Positions 1 through 11,431 of a stretch of DNA of 64,000 bases are shown piece by piece. Location of the stretch: NCBI GenBank assembly GCA_949987705.1, contig CATLJY010000142.1, forward strand, positions 62,001 through 126,000, given 5' to 3'. Made by a program: the position numbers and the translations under genes. Origin of the DNA: Thereva unica. Its lineage: Eukaryota > Arthropoda > Insecta > Diptera > Therevidae. Position 1 is the stretch's first letter; every line of letters starts with the position of its first letter. The notes beneath the pieces are model-generated. The model searched no databases. It had not been told where the DNA came from and saw only the letters and a list, made by a program, of their open reading frames with translations.

Positions 1-259
1 AACTCTTTCGATAGAAGATATTCGTCTACTTTTTGTTGGAATTTATTCCAGTCAGCACACTGTTCAATAAATTGGGGGGAATGTTTCACCTGCTCTATGG
101 GTTGGTTGAGGTGTAAAATAATGGGAAAGTGGTCAGTTAGGTTTGGGTGTTTCGTCGTAGTCCAGTCAAGTTTTGGAGCGATATCTGGGGTGGCTAGTGA
201 TAGGTCTATGTTGGTCAAGGTATTTCTTGTAGTAAACATTGTTGGTGATCCATCGTTCA
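1..259 (-). pseudogene. LINE ORF2 endonuclease fragment (C-terminal part of APE domain)
   Basis: Read on the minus strand, an open frame contains LNDGSPT, then NIDLSL and DHFPI. These are the late motifs of the apurinic-type endonuclease of I/R1/Jockey-group LINEs, where the SDH-type histidine is catalytic. The reading continues past the window edge, so the reverse transcriptase would lie to the left. The frame breaks at about 259, where unrelated repeat begins. The first half of the same endonuclease ends at 12718 in a matching frame, so this is probably one ORF2 split by an insertion. The LINE clade is inferred, not proven. Confidence 0.7.
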
Positions 260-260
260 A

Positions 261-1580
261 TCCAGAAGTTCGTTAGAACTTCCGTATGAGTTTTTATAAT
301 GATTATGTTAATTTAAATAAAAAATAAAATGAAAAATGATGATGACTAACGAACGTATGTTTACCCATTACATTACCCCATCCACACACACGAGTACCAG
401 AATTGTTGAAAATAATAATCGTCGAGGTTCTTTTTCAACAAATTTAGTTTTAATAATTATTTTCTTTTATGTTTTAATCATTTTCACATTTTGAATAAAG
501 TTTTTTGTATGATTTTTATGCATTTTTTAAATGGTGGATCTCAATTTTGTCACTTTTTTCTTGTCGGGTCGGTTTACTGGCAGTGCCACGAGGGGGCAGC
601 ACTTGACACCGAAAACAATCTTTAATATGAAAAAAAGTATAATAAAAGCAGTAAAAAAAGTAAAAGGTGCATAGAAAAAAAAATAATAAAATAAAAATAA
701 ACATCAGAAAGAATCATAATAATAATAATATTTGTGTCAAAAATTAAAATATGAATAGCTATGTCGGTAATGTTGAAAACGCAAAGTTTTAATATAACCA
801 ACAAGATGGCGCTGCAGTATGTCCGCATGTTTACTCTTGCTAAAGCCTAGTATGGAGTTCAAACGGAATTCCGTTTATATAGCATTTTTGCAATTTAATT
901 CTACAAGGAAAAATTCGTGTAGAAAATATTGTGGAGAAAAAGTATAAAGTTGACTCTTATGTATTTATTAAGGGGTACGTATGCGGTGGTTGCAAACAAA
1001 AAATAAAAAACATTCAATAAGAGTAATTACATTTATTTGAACCGCAATTATTATTATGAATGTAATTGAAAGTCAGAATTAAAAAAAAGGAATTAACAGA
1101 AAATTTAATAAATTTCAAAAATCAGAACGGCAAAAGGTGATTTGCTGTCGTTCTGTCAAAATTACCAACAGCACAACAACGGAATATTGTCTAGCTATTT
1201 ATTCCGTCCAACGTGAACGGAAAAAAGTCTCCAATTTCCCTTGTAGAGCCATCTGTTAGAAAGTTTCACAAGTACAGAATTCCCTTCGAAGTCCGTACTC
1301 CCAAAACAAAAAATACACGGAAAAATCGGGTGAACGGATTTTCGTGCATCTTTTTACGTGTATTTTATATTTATATGGGGAACGGAATTCCGTTTGAACT
1401 CCATACTAGGCTTAATCTAAGTAGCTATTCGTCGTTGATCAAACGCCATCGTCATATTTTGGTTTCATTCGACCGCGCTTTTCTTTCCTGAACATTACAA
1501 ATGTTGGATTGACAATTTCTTTTTTACCGACTGTTCAATTGAAACGTTTAAAATACATTTTGTCATTCTTCTCGAATTTA
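261..1580. repeat. Tandem 1.3 kb repeat, copy 1
   Basis: A unit beginning TCCAGAAGTTCG and ending near CTCGAATTTA is followed directly by a second copy that begins identically at 1581. The unit includes a stretch around 540-620 with tcgggtcggtttactggc, a MITE at 844-1412, and no convincing gene. Short ORFs here are low-complexity or lie inside the MITE. Copy 1 has about 25 bases (near 345-370) absent from copy 2. Confidence 0.8.
844..1412. mobile_element. MITE with long TIRs and TAA target duplication (copy 1)
   Basis: The ends are near-perfect inverted repeats of over 30 bp starting AGCCTAGTATGGAGTTC and ending GAACTCCATACTAGGCT. They are flanked by TAA on both sides (841-843 and 1413-1415). 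A 3 bp TAA duplication fits PIF/Harbinger-type elements (TWA), although the family cannot be confirmed without a transposase. The interior is AT-rich and non-coding. Confidence 0.8.
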
Positions 1581-1663
1581 TCCAGAAGTTCGTTAGAACT
1601 TCCGTATGAGTTTTTATTATAATAATTATGTTAATTTAAATAAAAAATAAAATGAAAAATTAT
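1581..1663. repeat. Start of tandem repeat copy 2, cut by element D
   Basis: These 83 bases repeat 261-343. The copy is then interrupted by LTR element D and resumes at 8375 with TGATGATGACTAA. That is the junction expected from copy 1, so D inserted after or during the duplication. Confidence 0.8.
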
Positions 1664-2172
<509 letters not shown>

Positions 2173-2174
2173 TA

Positions 2175-2186
2175 CTCCCCCCCCCA
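2175..2186 (-). promoter_or_regulatory. Polypurine tract of element D
   Basis: On the minus strand the sequence is TGGGGGGGGGAG, then TA, immediately before the 3' LTR start TGTAGTG. This is the expected position of the plus-strand primer for reverse transcription. Confidence 0.8.
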
Positions 2187-2194
2187 GCGTAGCG

Positions 2195-5100
2195 TTAACG
2201 GAATGTTACTGCTTTAGACGGCTTAGCTTCGTTGTCGCGGTCACAGCCGAAGGCTGGCTTTAGCCTGTCGATGGATATCGACTTGGTTGTACCGTTCAAT
2301 TTGACGACGAAGTGTTTTCGTAATCGTTTGATTACTTCATATGGGCCTTCATATGGAGGTTCGAAAGGTTTTCGAACTCTGTCGACTCGTATGAAGACAT
2401 AATCGGCGTTCTCCAAGGCTTCTGGCACGTAGACATCCTTTTGGACGGGTTGCCGAGGATGTATTGCCTTAATGTTCTGCATATGAGAACGAAGGCGAGA
2501 GAGGAGTTCTGATTCTTCGATTGGATTCTCATCAGTTGGGATAGAAATCGAATTGGGAAGTCTCAGATTCTGACCGTATACGAGCTCGGCTGGTGAGCAT
2601 TGTAAGTCGGTCTTAATTGCCGTGCGTATGCCTAACATGACAAAGGGCAAGTCTTCACTCCAATGAGTAGTGTTGTCCCTTGCCATTAAGGCTGCTTTTA
2701 GTTGCCTGTGGAACCGTTCAACCATCCCGTTTGCTTGCGGGTGGTAGGCGGTAGTCCTAATTCGATGAGTGCCGAGTAATTTGGCAACTTCATTGAACAG
2801 TTTCGATTCGAACTGCGTACCTTGATCGGTTGTGATCTCAAGAGGTACGCCGAATCGTGGGACAAATTCAGTGACGAATTTTCTTGCCACTGTTGAAGCT
2901 GAGATATCCCGAATTGGGTATGCTTCGGGCCATCGCGTGAATCTATCGACTATCGTTAAGATATAAGAGTATCCACGAGATGGGGGTAGGGGTCCCACTA
3001 TATCCATATGGATATGGTCAAATCTATTATTTGGAAGTTTGAAAGCTTCCAATGGAGATTTGGTATGCCGAGAAACTTTGGACTTTTGGCAACCTAGGCA
3101 TGATCGAGACCACTCATTGCAGTCTTTATTGATCGATGGCCAGAAGTATTTCTTGGTAACGGCTCGTCTTGTAGCGCGAAGACCAGGATGAGAGAGACTA
3201 TGTTCAGAGTTGAACGCTAGTCTCCGTAAGGAAATGGGTATGTAAGGCCTAGGAATGCCTATACTAGTTTCACACCACACCTGATGGGCGGTGAATGGTA
3301 TTGGTGTGAGAACTAGTTTTACCCGTGAGCCGTTGCTGGGGTGCTCTTGTAGAGACTTCAACTCTGTGTCACCTTGTTGAGCCTGAGCCAGTGTAGGCAG
3401 GTCGAAGGTGACCGAGTCGACGTTGTCGGTTGCTAGTGAGCGCGACAAGTAGTCGGCGACAACGTTTTGTTTACCAGACACATGTCTGATGTCTGTGGTA
3501 AACTGAGAGATTAGACCCAAATGTCTGGTCTGACGAGGGGATCGTTCGGTCTTTGTGTGAAGGGCGCGAACCAGTGGTTTGTGATCAGTATAGACCACGA
3601 AATTGCGTCCTTCAACGAAATAACGGAAGTGTTTGATCGCTGCATAGATTGCGAGAAGTTCGCGATCGAATGCAGAGTACTTCCGTTCGGTTGGTGACAG
3701 CTTTTTGGAATAAAAAGCTAGAGGTTGCCACCGATGACCGTTGAATTGTTCCAAAACGCCTCCGATTGCATAATCAGAGGCGTCAGTCGTAAGACTGTAT
3801 TTTGCATCCTCGATTGGATGGTTCAGCAGAGTTGCTTCAGCCATCGAGGTTGCCGCCTGACATTCTGCTGGCCAGTCAAAAACTTTATTGGCACGTGAGC
3901 GGTTGAGAAGGTCTCTCGAATGCTCGTTTATCGGCACCAACTGTTCAGCCAATTTTGGGATAAATCGGTGATAGAAATTCACCATTCCCAAAAACTTCTG
4001 GATCGATTTGACAGAAGTTGGAGGTGCGAGATCAACGATAGCCTGAACCCGATCGGGGGATGGAAGTATTCCATCCTTTGTGATGCGGTGGCTTAGAAAC
4101 TTAATCTCTGTTGCACCAAAAACGCATTTCTCTAGCTTGATGGTTAAACCGAAGCTATCGAGGCGTTTAAAGAGCTCTTCGAGGTGAACGATATGTTCAT
4201 CCTCGGTTTTACTGGCGATAAGTATATCGTCCAAGTATACATAAACGAAGTCGAGATCTCTCGCAACTTCATTTATGAACCTTTGAAAGGTTTGGGCTGC
4301 ATTTCGTAAGCCGAATGGAATACGTGTAAACTCATATAGGCCGAATGGCGTAATGAGTGCAGTCTTATGCACGTCTTCTGGGGCGATTGGTATGTGATGA
4401 TATGCACGTACCAAGTCAACCTTCGAAAAAATTGTGCAGCCGTGAAGATTCACGGAGAAATTCTGTATATGCGGGATCGGATATCTATCCGGCACAGTGA
4501 CAGAGTTAAGGCGATGGTAGTCGCCGCATGGCCTCCAATCATGTGAGTCCCGTTTAGGGACCAGATGAAGCGGAGATGCTGCGGGGGACGACGAAGGTCG
4601 ACAAATCCCCAATTCGACCATATGGTCGAACTCTAACTTTGCCACCTTCAGTTTCTCCGGATGGAGTCGCCGAGCGGTGACAAATGGTAATTGCCCTTTA
4701 GTTACAATGTGGTGTTGCACATTGTGTTTAACCGGAAGGTTAGAATTGGGCGGTTTTGTTAACGAAGCGTACTTCGTTAATAGCTCTTTGTATATGCCAA
4801 TAACTCGGCATGGAAATGTTTCGGGGTTGTAGTCGACGGTAGCGCACACGTTAATGCGAAACTTCGTGCGCTTGTCGACTAAATGCCGATATTCAAAATC
4901 GACGGACAATTTGAACTTCGTTAAGAAGTCCGCCCCGATAATGGCTTTAGTGGTGTCGGCTATGATAAAGTTGTAAACATATCGTCGGCGTAAGCCGAGT
5001 TCAAGTTCAAGCAACTTTGTGCCGAAAGTTCGGATCAGTGATCCGTTGGCCGCGTACAGAAGGACGTTCGGGCTACCGTTATGGGCCGGTAACCCCTTGG

Positions 5101-5206
5101 CGGGAACAATTGAAACGTCAGAGCCCGAATCAATCAGAAAGTCCATCCGATTGTTGGTGTCTCTGACGAATAAACGATATGAGCGGCCGGTTATATGCGC
5201 GCTCAT
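2195..5206 (-). CDS. pol: Gypsy pol polyprotein (PR-RT-RNaseH-IN), element D
   Basis: This is a 1003-codon uninterrupted frame. The protease active site DSGS is at residues 26-29. RT motifs include [10 protein letters not shown] (about 264-273), PFGLRNA and YLDD at 324-327. RNase H shows TDAS (about 474), DRELLAI (514) and TDHKPL (540). Integrase has the H-H-C-C finger (H669, H673, C703, C706) and the D,D,E triad at about D734, D794 and E830. A GPY/F-type tail ([11 protein letters not shown]) follows near residue 950. All catalytic residues are present, so the pol could be active. The first ATG is unlikely to be the real start: the frame is open back to a -1 frameshift site at 5227. It copies element RNA and integrates the DNA. 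Confidence 0.93.
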   Translation of the reverse strand: MSAHITGRSYRLFVRDTNNRMDFLIDSGSDVSIVPAKGLPAHNGSPNVLLYAANGSLIRTFGTKLLELELGLRRRYVYNFIIADTTKAIIGADFLTKFKLSVDFEYRHLVDKRTKFRINVCATVDYNPETFPCRVIGIYKELLTKYASLTKPPNSNLPVKHNVQHHIVTKGQLPFVTARRLHPEKLKVAKLEFDHMVELGICRPSSSPAASPLHLVPKRDSHDWRPCGDYHRLNSVTVPDRYPIPHIQNFSVNLHGCTIFSKVDLVRAYHHIPIAPEDVHKTALITPFGLYEFTRIPFGLRNAAQTFQRFINEVARDLDFVYVYLDDILIASKTEDEHIVHLEELFKRLDSFGLTIKLEKCVFGATEIKFLSHRITKDGILPSPDRVQAIVDLAPPTSVKSIQKFLGMVNFYHRFIPKLAEQLVPINEHSRDLLNRSRANKVFDWPAECQAATSMAEATLLNHPIEDAKYSLTTDASDYAIGGVLEQFNGHRWQPLAFYSKKLSPTERKYSAFDRELLAIYAAIKHFRYFVEGRNFVVYTDHKPLVRALHTKTERSPRQTRHLGLISQFTTDIRHVSGKQNVVADYLSRSLATDNVDSVTFDLPTLAQAQQGDTELKSLQEHPSNGSRVKLVLTPIPFTAHQVWCETSIGIPRPYIPISLRRLAFNSEHSLSHPGLRATRRAVTKKYFWPSINKDCNEWSRSCLGCQKSKVSRHTKSPLEAFKLPNNRFDHIHMDIVGPLPPSRGYSYILTIVDRFTRWPEAYPIRDISASTVARKFVTEFVPRFGVPLEITTDQGTQFESKLFNEVAKLLGTHRIRTTAYHPQANGMVERFHRQLKAALMARDNTTHWSEDLPFVMLGIRTAIKTDLQCSPAELVYGQNLRLPNSISIPTDENPIEESELLSRLRSHMQNIKAIHPRQPVQKDVYVPEALENADYVFIRVDRVRKPFEPPYEGPYEVIKRLRKHFVVKLNGTTKSISIDRLKPAFGCDRDNEAKPSKAVTFR

Positions 5207-5223
5207 TACGATCCCCTGCCCCT

Positions 5224-6132
5224 TTAGTTTTTTTTAGGGGTGGCGGTGGCCTTTTTTTTCGCCGGCTTGGCTTGGCCACCGTAGTAGTTGCAGGGGGCTT
5301 TGCAGCTGCGTGCTTCACTACCATAGCGGTAATTGAAGTAGCACAAACTACCTCTCAGTTTATTTGTCTCTGTTGGCCGATTGGCCGAGGGCTGACGAGG
5401 GCCGCCCTACTGTTTGGCAGGTGTTCGGCTCCGCCGGCTGATCAGCTGATCTAGGCGAGCCGTTAATTTGTTGATGTCACGTTGTAGTGACACCAACGTT
5501 GGCTCTGTACTAGCCGGAGTTGCGCGGACGGCGGACGCGTATGAGGCGCCTCCGTGTAGAAGCACCTCCCATACTTTATCCGCCGTGGCAGCCAGTCCGG
5601 CTAGCGTTTGGTCGGCCGAGGTGGCCAATGAAACTTGGATGACCTGTGGAAGCCTCCGCTCCCACAGGTTCCGAATTAGGTCATCATTGACGGCTGCTGA
5701 TCCGCCAGCTAGTGCCTTTAGAGCCTGGAGGAACTCGGAAGGTTTCCGATCTCCAGGCTCTTGCATTGAAAGCAGCTGCTCGAGTCGGCGCTTCTCTGAA
5801 GTACCGTATTTCTCGAGCAGATGTTGTTTCAGCTCCTCATAGGTGGAGTTAGCATGGTCTACAGTGCTAAGCCGCATCGCCGTTACCGCTTCTTCCGGTA
5901 ATGCGGCCATAACATTGTAGACCCTGCTACTGTCCGATTTATAGCCCGCCATCCTGAACATAATTTCCGCCTGGTAAAACCAGGAGGCGGGCTGGTGTGT
6001 CCAGGACTTGGGGATGTCTAGTTTCGACACTTTGATGCCGGCGACCCCCGACGTTCCGGGCTTTGGTTCCTCTACTTCCGGTCCTTCCATGTGATTGTCT
6101 TGTTCCATGGATGAACCCTCGGTCCTTGACAT
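5224..6132 (-). pseudogene. gag: Gypsy gag of element D, one in-frame TAG
   Basis: The ATG at 6132 opens 241 codons to a TAG at 5407-5409. Past this stop the same frame continues about 60 codons, ending just after the slippery site. The extension holds a cysteine-rich stretch LCYF...GSEARSCKAPC that resembles the nucleic-acid-binding knuckle of arthropod gypsy gags, followed by a lysine-rich tail. The main body (SWFYQAEIMFRMAG, ...EEAVTAMRLS) is a capsid-like helical region. The TAG therefore removes the RNA-binding tail and blocks pol unless it is read through. It may be a single mutation in an otherwise intact copy. Confidence 0.8.
5227..5233 (-). other. Candidate -1 ribosomal frameshift site between gag and pol
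   Basis: On the minus strand the heptamer is A AAA AAC read in the gag frame, followed by CTA and then a gag stop (TAA) at 5224-5226. Slipping back one base enters the pol frame, which is open from here to 2195 (5227 to 5206 is a multiple of three). A AAA AAC is a classical slippery heptamer of retroelements. Function is inferred from position and frame. Confidence 0.7.
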
Positions 6133-7202
6133 ATTGGAATTATTTTAAGAATATCGTGGAAGGTGAATAAAATCAAATTAGAAGAATTATCAACGAATTC
6201 AAAAATGGAACAATATAAGTAGTTTTAATTCTGGTAGTAATTATACTATCTTAAAGTGGAAAAAATGGAAATGCCTTAAGACACCTGATTCCTTTGCCGG
6301 TGCGACAATAAGAATAAAAAAAAAAAATATATGTATATAGATATATATATGTATATAAGTTACGAGTTATCAATTGCACCTCGATATTAATCGTACACTA
6401 AAACTTCCTTTCTTTCGTAGAGTTTTTTTAAAAAAAAAATTGTTTGAAAAATTGAATGTATGTGCAATATGTAAAAATTATGCTAATTATGTATGTACCT
6501 ATATAGGTAAAAATTATGTTAATTATGTATGTATATGTATATGTAAAAAAAATTGTTAATTATGTATGTATATATGTAAAAATTATGTTAATTATGTATG
6601 TATGTATATATGCAAAAATTATGTTAATTATGTATGTATATATGCAAAAATTATATTAATTATGTATGTATATATGCAAAATTTATGTTAATTATGTATG
6701 TATATATGTTAAAATTATGTTAATTGTGTATGTAAATATGTATATAAAATTATGTGTTAATTAACTTTAATATTAATATTATTAATATAAAATTTGGTTA
6801 TTTTATTCGAATTTTATATAGTTTTAAATTATCTGTTGCTCCTGTCATGAAAAGTGTCTTCCGCAATTGTTTTGTTATCGTCTTTTGTGCTGGTTTTTTT
6901 ACCGTTGGCCTGTGGTTAAACGGAATACGCTTTGAGAGAAAATATTCTTTTGGCTATATGGAGTAGCCATTAATTTATGAAAATTTATGTTTTCGTGTGT
7001 TGCTTGTCTAAAAAAAATTTTTATTTCTGTTAAATATTACAAATATAGTTCCTGATTTGCGATTCTGCCTTGTTATTGATTTTTTTTTTGTATAGTTTTT
7101 TATGTACTTTTATTTCTTTTCCAAAATGTATATACATATGTATATATATATTTGTTTTGTTTTGAAACTTGAAAAACACTTTGGTTTATATATGTATATT
7201 TA
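6133..7202. other. 5' untranslated part of element D with AT-rich short repeats
   Basis: No gene is visible. From about 6440 to 6760 a roughly 35 bp unit of the form ATGTATGTATATATGCAAAA / TTATGTTAATT repeats about eight times. Short ORFs here are by-products of that repeat. It lies between the D gag start and the SINE. Confidence 0.7.
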
Positions 7203-7592
7203 TTGGGCCTCGGTAGTCTAGGGGTAAGGCGCCTGACTACAATCCCCAGAGGTCCCGGGTTCGATTCCCGGCGGTGCCACGGTCCTAGCCTTTCCCAATT
7301 TCCTACATAACTTTCCTTCTTTCTTCTTCCCTCTTTGCATTCCTGACTCCTCCTGTCATAGCCTTCACTAGTTCTCTTCCCCGCTCCACCAAGCGCATGT
7401 CATCGGTTGGTTGATGAGATTCAACTCGTTTCAGGAGGCATAACACTCCAGCGAGTTGTTCTCGATGCCCCGATGTCAGAGTCGCGAAAGGTGGGTTTGG
7501 GAGTAGGTGAAATAAAAAATACCGCAGCTAGGTTGTGACAGTTCTTTCCTTCACTTCTCTCTCTATCTTCCGACTAGAGCTGCTGTTCGACT

Positions 7593-7633
<41 letters not shown>

Positions 7634-7702
7634 GTCGACAGTACAAAGGGGCCTTCCCTAAGTCTCTAGTGTGTCACATAAAAAAAAAAAAAAAAAAAAA
7701 AT
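7203..7702 (+). mobile_element. tRNA-derived SINE with LINE-like 5' and 3' segments
   Basis: The head (about 7205-7280) has a Pol III A box (TAGTCTAGGGGTAAGGCGC) and B box (GGTTCGATTCCCG) and ends GGTGCCA, as in a tRNA. Acceptor-stem pairing is imperfect, so it is not a functional tRNA. The body contains GGAGGCATAACACTC...GCCCCGATG, also present in the 5' region of the LINE at 23738. The tail AGTACAAAGGGG...TCACATAAAA resembles the 3' end of the same LINE family (27190-27230). Two A-runs (7595-7627 and 7681-7701) are present. It probably moves using that LINE's reverse transcriptase. Confidence 0.8.
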
Positions 7703-7883
7703 ATAAGATTCCCAAATTATTATTATTATATTTTTTTTAAACACAACAAAAACTTTGGCTTGCTTCGCTAAATAAATTTTCAGAAAATATTAATCACATC
7801 GAATTATAACACTGTAATTGTAATACGCTTCTATTAATCGTGGCGTTTTTCTTTAACAGCACTTCTCCGGCGGGTTTTTGCGT
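7703..7883. other. Remaining leader of element D
   Basis: AT-rich sequence between the SINE and the primer site, with no ORF of note. It belongs to the element's 5' leader. Confidence 0.6.
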
Positions 7884-7895
7884 ACGGGGTCACCA
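7884..7895 (-). promoter_or_regulatory. Primer binding site of element D
   Basis: On the minus strand TGGTGACCCCGT lies one base after the 5' LTR, the position where a tRNA 3' end would pair to start minus-strand synthesis. I do not assign the tRNA species. Confidence 0.65.
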
Positions 7896-7896
7896 A

Positions 7897-8022
7897 TGTT
7901 GTTTGTTCACCATGCGGTATTATGAAATAATACTCTTATGGTTTATTGTTAAAACACTTTATTAAATTAATAGGGTTATTATAATGCTTATAATAAAGTC
8001 TTATCACTACTTGATATTACGT

Positions 8023-8086
<64 letters not shown>

Positions 8087-8374
8087 ATATACGAGTATGT
8101 ATATATTAATTAAGGTATTAATGTTTTATTTTGGAGCGCGGCGGGACCTTAAGTTTCGCTATGGAGGAACCTTCGGACAGTGTGTGATAGAAAAAGGAGA
8201 TGCCGGAAATTGGCTATCTCGATAGACATGTTGGGAATGGAACGAAACGGCAAGATCACTGAACTTTGAGTTCGGTGATCGATGGAGTGTTCCGACTGAT
8301 CGTTTTGATCGTGCCGGAAGTTGTTGTGTGACGTTGCGTAAAGTTTGGTAATTAAACTTTACGCGGTCACTACA
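7897..8374 (-). repeat. 5' LTR of gypsy element D
   Basis: Near-identical to 1664-2172 apart from (AT)n length and a few bases. In element orientation it starts TGTAGTGACC at 8374 and ends ACAACA at 7897. The similarity indicates a fairly recent insertion. Confidence 0.9.
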
Positions 8375-9590
8375 TGATGATGACTAATCCACACACACGA
8401 GTACCAGAATTGTTGAAAATAATAATCGTCGAGGTTCTTTTTCAACAAATTTAGTTTTATTAATAATTTCTTTTATGTTTTAATCATTTTCACATTTTGA
8501 ATAAAGTTTTTTGTATGATTTTTATGCATTTTTTAAATGCTGGATCTCAATTTTGTCACTTTTTTCTTGTCGGGTCGGTTTACTGGCAGTGCCACGAGGG
8601 GGCAGCACTTGAAACCGAAAACAAACTTTAATATGAAAAAAAAGTATAATAAAAGCAGTAAAAAAAGTAAAAAGTGTATAGAAAATAAAAAAATAATAAA
8701 ATAAAAATAAACATTATCAGAAAGAATCATAATAATAATAATAATAATTGTGTCAAAAATTAAAATAAGAATAGCTATGTCGGTAATGTGGAAAACGCAA
8801 AGTTTTAATATAACCAACAAGATGGCGCTGCAGTATGTCCGCATGTTTACTTGCTAAAGCCTAGTATGGAGTTCAAACGGAATTCCGTTAATATAGCATT
8901 TTTGCAATTTAATTCTACACGGAAAAATTCGTGTAGAAAATATTGTGGAGAAAAAGTATAAAGTTGACTCTTATGTATATATTAAGGGGTACGTATGCGG
9001 TGGTTGCAAACAAAAAATAAAAAACATTCAATAAGAGTAATTACATTTATTTGAACCGCAATTATTATTATGAATTTAATTGAAAGTCAGAATTAAAAAA
9101 AAGGTATTAACAGAAAATTTAATAAATTTCAAAAATCAGAACGGCAAAAGGTGATTTGCTGCCGTTCTGTCAAAATTACCAACAGCACAACAACGGAATA
9201 ATTGTGTAGCTATTTATTCCGTCCAACGTGAACGGAAAAAAGTCTCCAATTTCCCTTGTAGAGCCATCTGTTAGAAAGTTTCACAAGTACAGAATTCCCT
9301 TCGAAGTCCGTACTCCCAAAACAAAAAGTACACGGAAAAATCGGGTGAACGGAATTTCGTGCATCTTTTTACGTGTATTTTATATTTATATGATTTTGAA
9401 CTCCATACTAGGCTTAATCTAAGTAGCTATTCGTCGTTGATCAAACGCCATCGTCATATTTTGGTTTCATTCGACCGCGCTTTTCTTTCCTGAACATTAC
9501 AAATGTTGGGTTGACAATTTCTGTTTTACCGACTGTTCAATTGAAACGTTTAAAATACATTTTGTCATTCTTCTCGAATTTATTCGTTAT
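8375..9590. repeat. Tandem 1.3 kb repeat, remainder of copy 2
   Basis: It matches copy 1 from TGATGATGACTAA to CTCGAATTTAT with small indels. It includes the second MITE copy. After 9590 the sequence differs from copy 1. Confidence 0.8.
8858..9414. mobile_element. MITE with TAA target duplication (copy 2)
   Basis: The left end starts AGCCTAGTATGG and the right end finishes CCATACTAGGCT, flanked by TAA. The inner part of the right repeat (AACGGAATTCCGTT) has been lost. Because it sits at the same place in both tandem copies, it was present before the duplication. Confidence 0.78.
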
Positions 9591-9634
9591 TCGTTTTCGC
9601 GTAGACGGTTTTTAACATAGTTTGAACTGTTTTT

Positions 9635-10033
9635 TAGTGATTGTTGCCTCTTAGATAATTATCAGTGTAAGAATTTGTTTTGAATAATAAATATTAAACG
9701 GTCGGCTTCAAATTTCAACCTTGTGCATTGTGTTGCTCCAAGTATCATAGATACTTGTATTCTGCTCCAAGAGAAATATTGTCTGAGTAGAAATAGTAAT
9801 TAGTGATTGTTGCCTCTTAGATAATTATCAGTGTAAGAATTTGTTTTGAATAATAAATATTAAACGGTTGGCTTCAAATTTCAACCTTTAATTTAATATT
9901 GCAGAATCAAGAACAGCTCTGTTCTCGAAATTTAGGGTTAAGTTTATAAACATTAGAGCATTGTGTTGCTCCAAGTATCATAGATACTTGTATTCTGCTC
10001 CAAGAGAAATCTTGTCTGAGTAGAAATAGTAAT
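9635..10033. repeat. Interleaved local duplications
   Basis: TAGTGATTGTTGCCTCTTAG... occurs at 9635 and 9801 (about 87 bp each). GCATTGTGTTGCTCCAAG...GAGAAAT occurs near 9725 and 9958 (about 75 bp each). The pattern is A-B-A-c-B. No gene is seen between 9415 and 10122. Confidence 0.85.
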
Positions 10034-10122
10034 TCCAAAAGAAAAAAGTTTTGTATTGATTTCTTAATTTTTTGGAGTACTAAAAAAGTTATTTTGTTTT
10101 TTTTTTCTTACAAATTGTAAAA

Positions 10123-11431
10123 ATGATTTTGGATAATTGTAAGTATGATGGGATTCTGACTAAACTTGACTTGGATATAATCAAAAAAGGTGAACAATTG
10201 GAAATAATACATCTTGTTGCGTTTAACTGTTTGGTTGAAAAGGTTACTAAAAAAAAGTTTCAATATCTTGATTGGAACGATACTGATTCTATTACTCCCG
10301 TGCGTAAAGACTCTGATTATATGCAATTAATTTATCTGCCAGGACATTTTGTCTGTTGTTATTACGACACAGCAAACATATACATATATGATTCTTTGAA
10401 CATCGGAATATTGACTGATGAGTTGTCATTGTTTTTGCATAAGCTTTTTCCCGATCATGATTTATCTAGAGTTATATTTCCAACAGTTCAAAAACAACCT
10501 AATTTCATTGATTGTGGAGTTTATGCTACTGCGTTTGCAGTTTCATTGTTGTTTGGAATGAAACCGAATGAAATCCGATACAATCATGATGCTATGCGAA
10601 ATCATTTAGCTACAATGTTCGAGACTTTTACGATTGACCATTTCCCTCAAGATCCTAGGTTCCAAGTTCGTCAAGTATTACCGCTCGGTGTAGCTTTGTA
10701 TAGGCGAAATCAAGCAATTGAAAAACGAGTTAGACTTTCTTTTAATAAAAAGTTCAAGAAAAATCAAAATGAGCGACGAGTGTTGACTGCATATACAACG
10801 AAACTTTGTAATGAATCAATTATGATTGATTCTAAGAAAAAAACAAACTGCAAAAGCAGTAGAAGAAATTGTACAAAAATCTGATACACGACCTTCACAA
10901 GATGAAAATACTGATTTTAGCGAAATGAAAAAAAAAAAAAAGAAATTGAGAGGAAAGAGTATTTCAAAAGATAATTCGAAAAAGTCAAATATTCAGAAAA
11001 CGAGGCATTCTTCAATCTGTACAACAAACAAATTTCCGCTATTAGCAGACGAAACGGCAGATCTTAATGATACGCATTCTGAAAATGAATTAATACCTGA
11101 CAGAGTAAAAAATTACGAGAAAAATTTTGATAAACCAAAACCGGTCGCAGAGCAATCTGTTGATGACAACTATTCAAATGTATCCAATGAAACAACTAAC
11201 ATTCCTGCAGTTTCAAGGAGATATCGTCGTCCACTAACGTGGCAGGGCATGCCAAAAATACAGTTACAAGAATTGACATACAATGTGGAAACACCGATTC
11301 TTAATAATGCATGGATTGGAACTGATCAAATGCTATGTTTTACTGCACTAGTACAAAATTTAACCAGATTTCTGCCTTACGAACCTGCGTGTCTCCAGAA
11401 TCTTGACGTGAGATGGAATCTCACGTTCTGA
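10123..11431 (+). pseudogene. Ulp1/C48-like cysteine protease ORF, one frameshift
   Basis: The first frame (10123-10884, 253 codons) carries a C48-type core: GHF with His75, YDSLN with Asp90, VQKQPN with Gln123 or Gln125, and DCGVYA with Cys131. Such proteases cleave ubiquitin-like modifiers, and several transposon classes carry them. A frame change in a run of A (about 10836) joins a second frame (to 11431) with a lysine/serine-rich linker. This ends NAWIGTDQMLCF, which looks like the entry segment (W-L/I-x-D) of another C48 domain, so the gene may have been duplicated or truncated. Host gene versus element cargo cannot be settled here; it lies inside the composite insertion. Confidence 0.6.

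Noticed and set aside
1213..1491. 92-codon ORF as a gene
   Set aside because: It lies mostly inside a MITE and its terminal repeat; the second MITE copy breaks it. No coding motif.
7205..7280. Functional tRNA gene
   Set aside because: Pol III boxes are good but acceptor and anticodon stems pair poorly and the sequence continues into a SINE body with A-tail.
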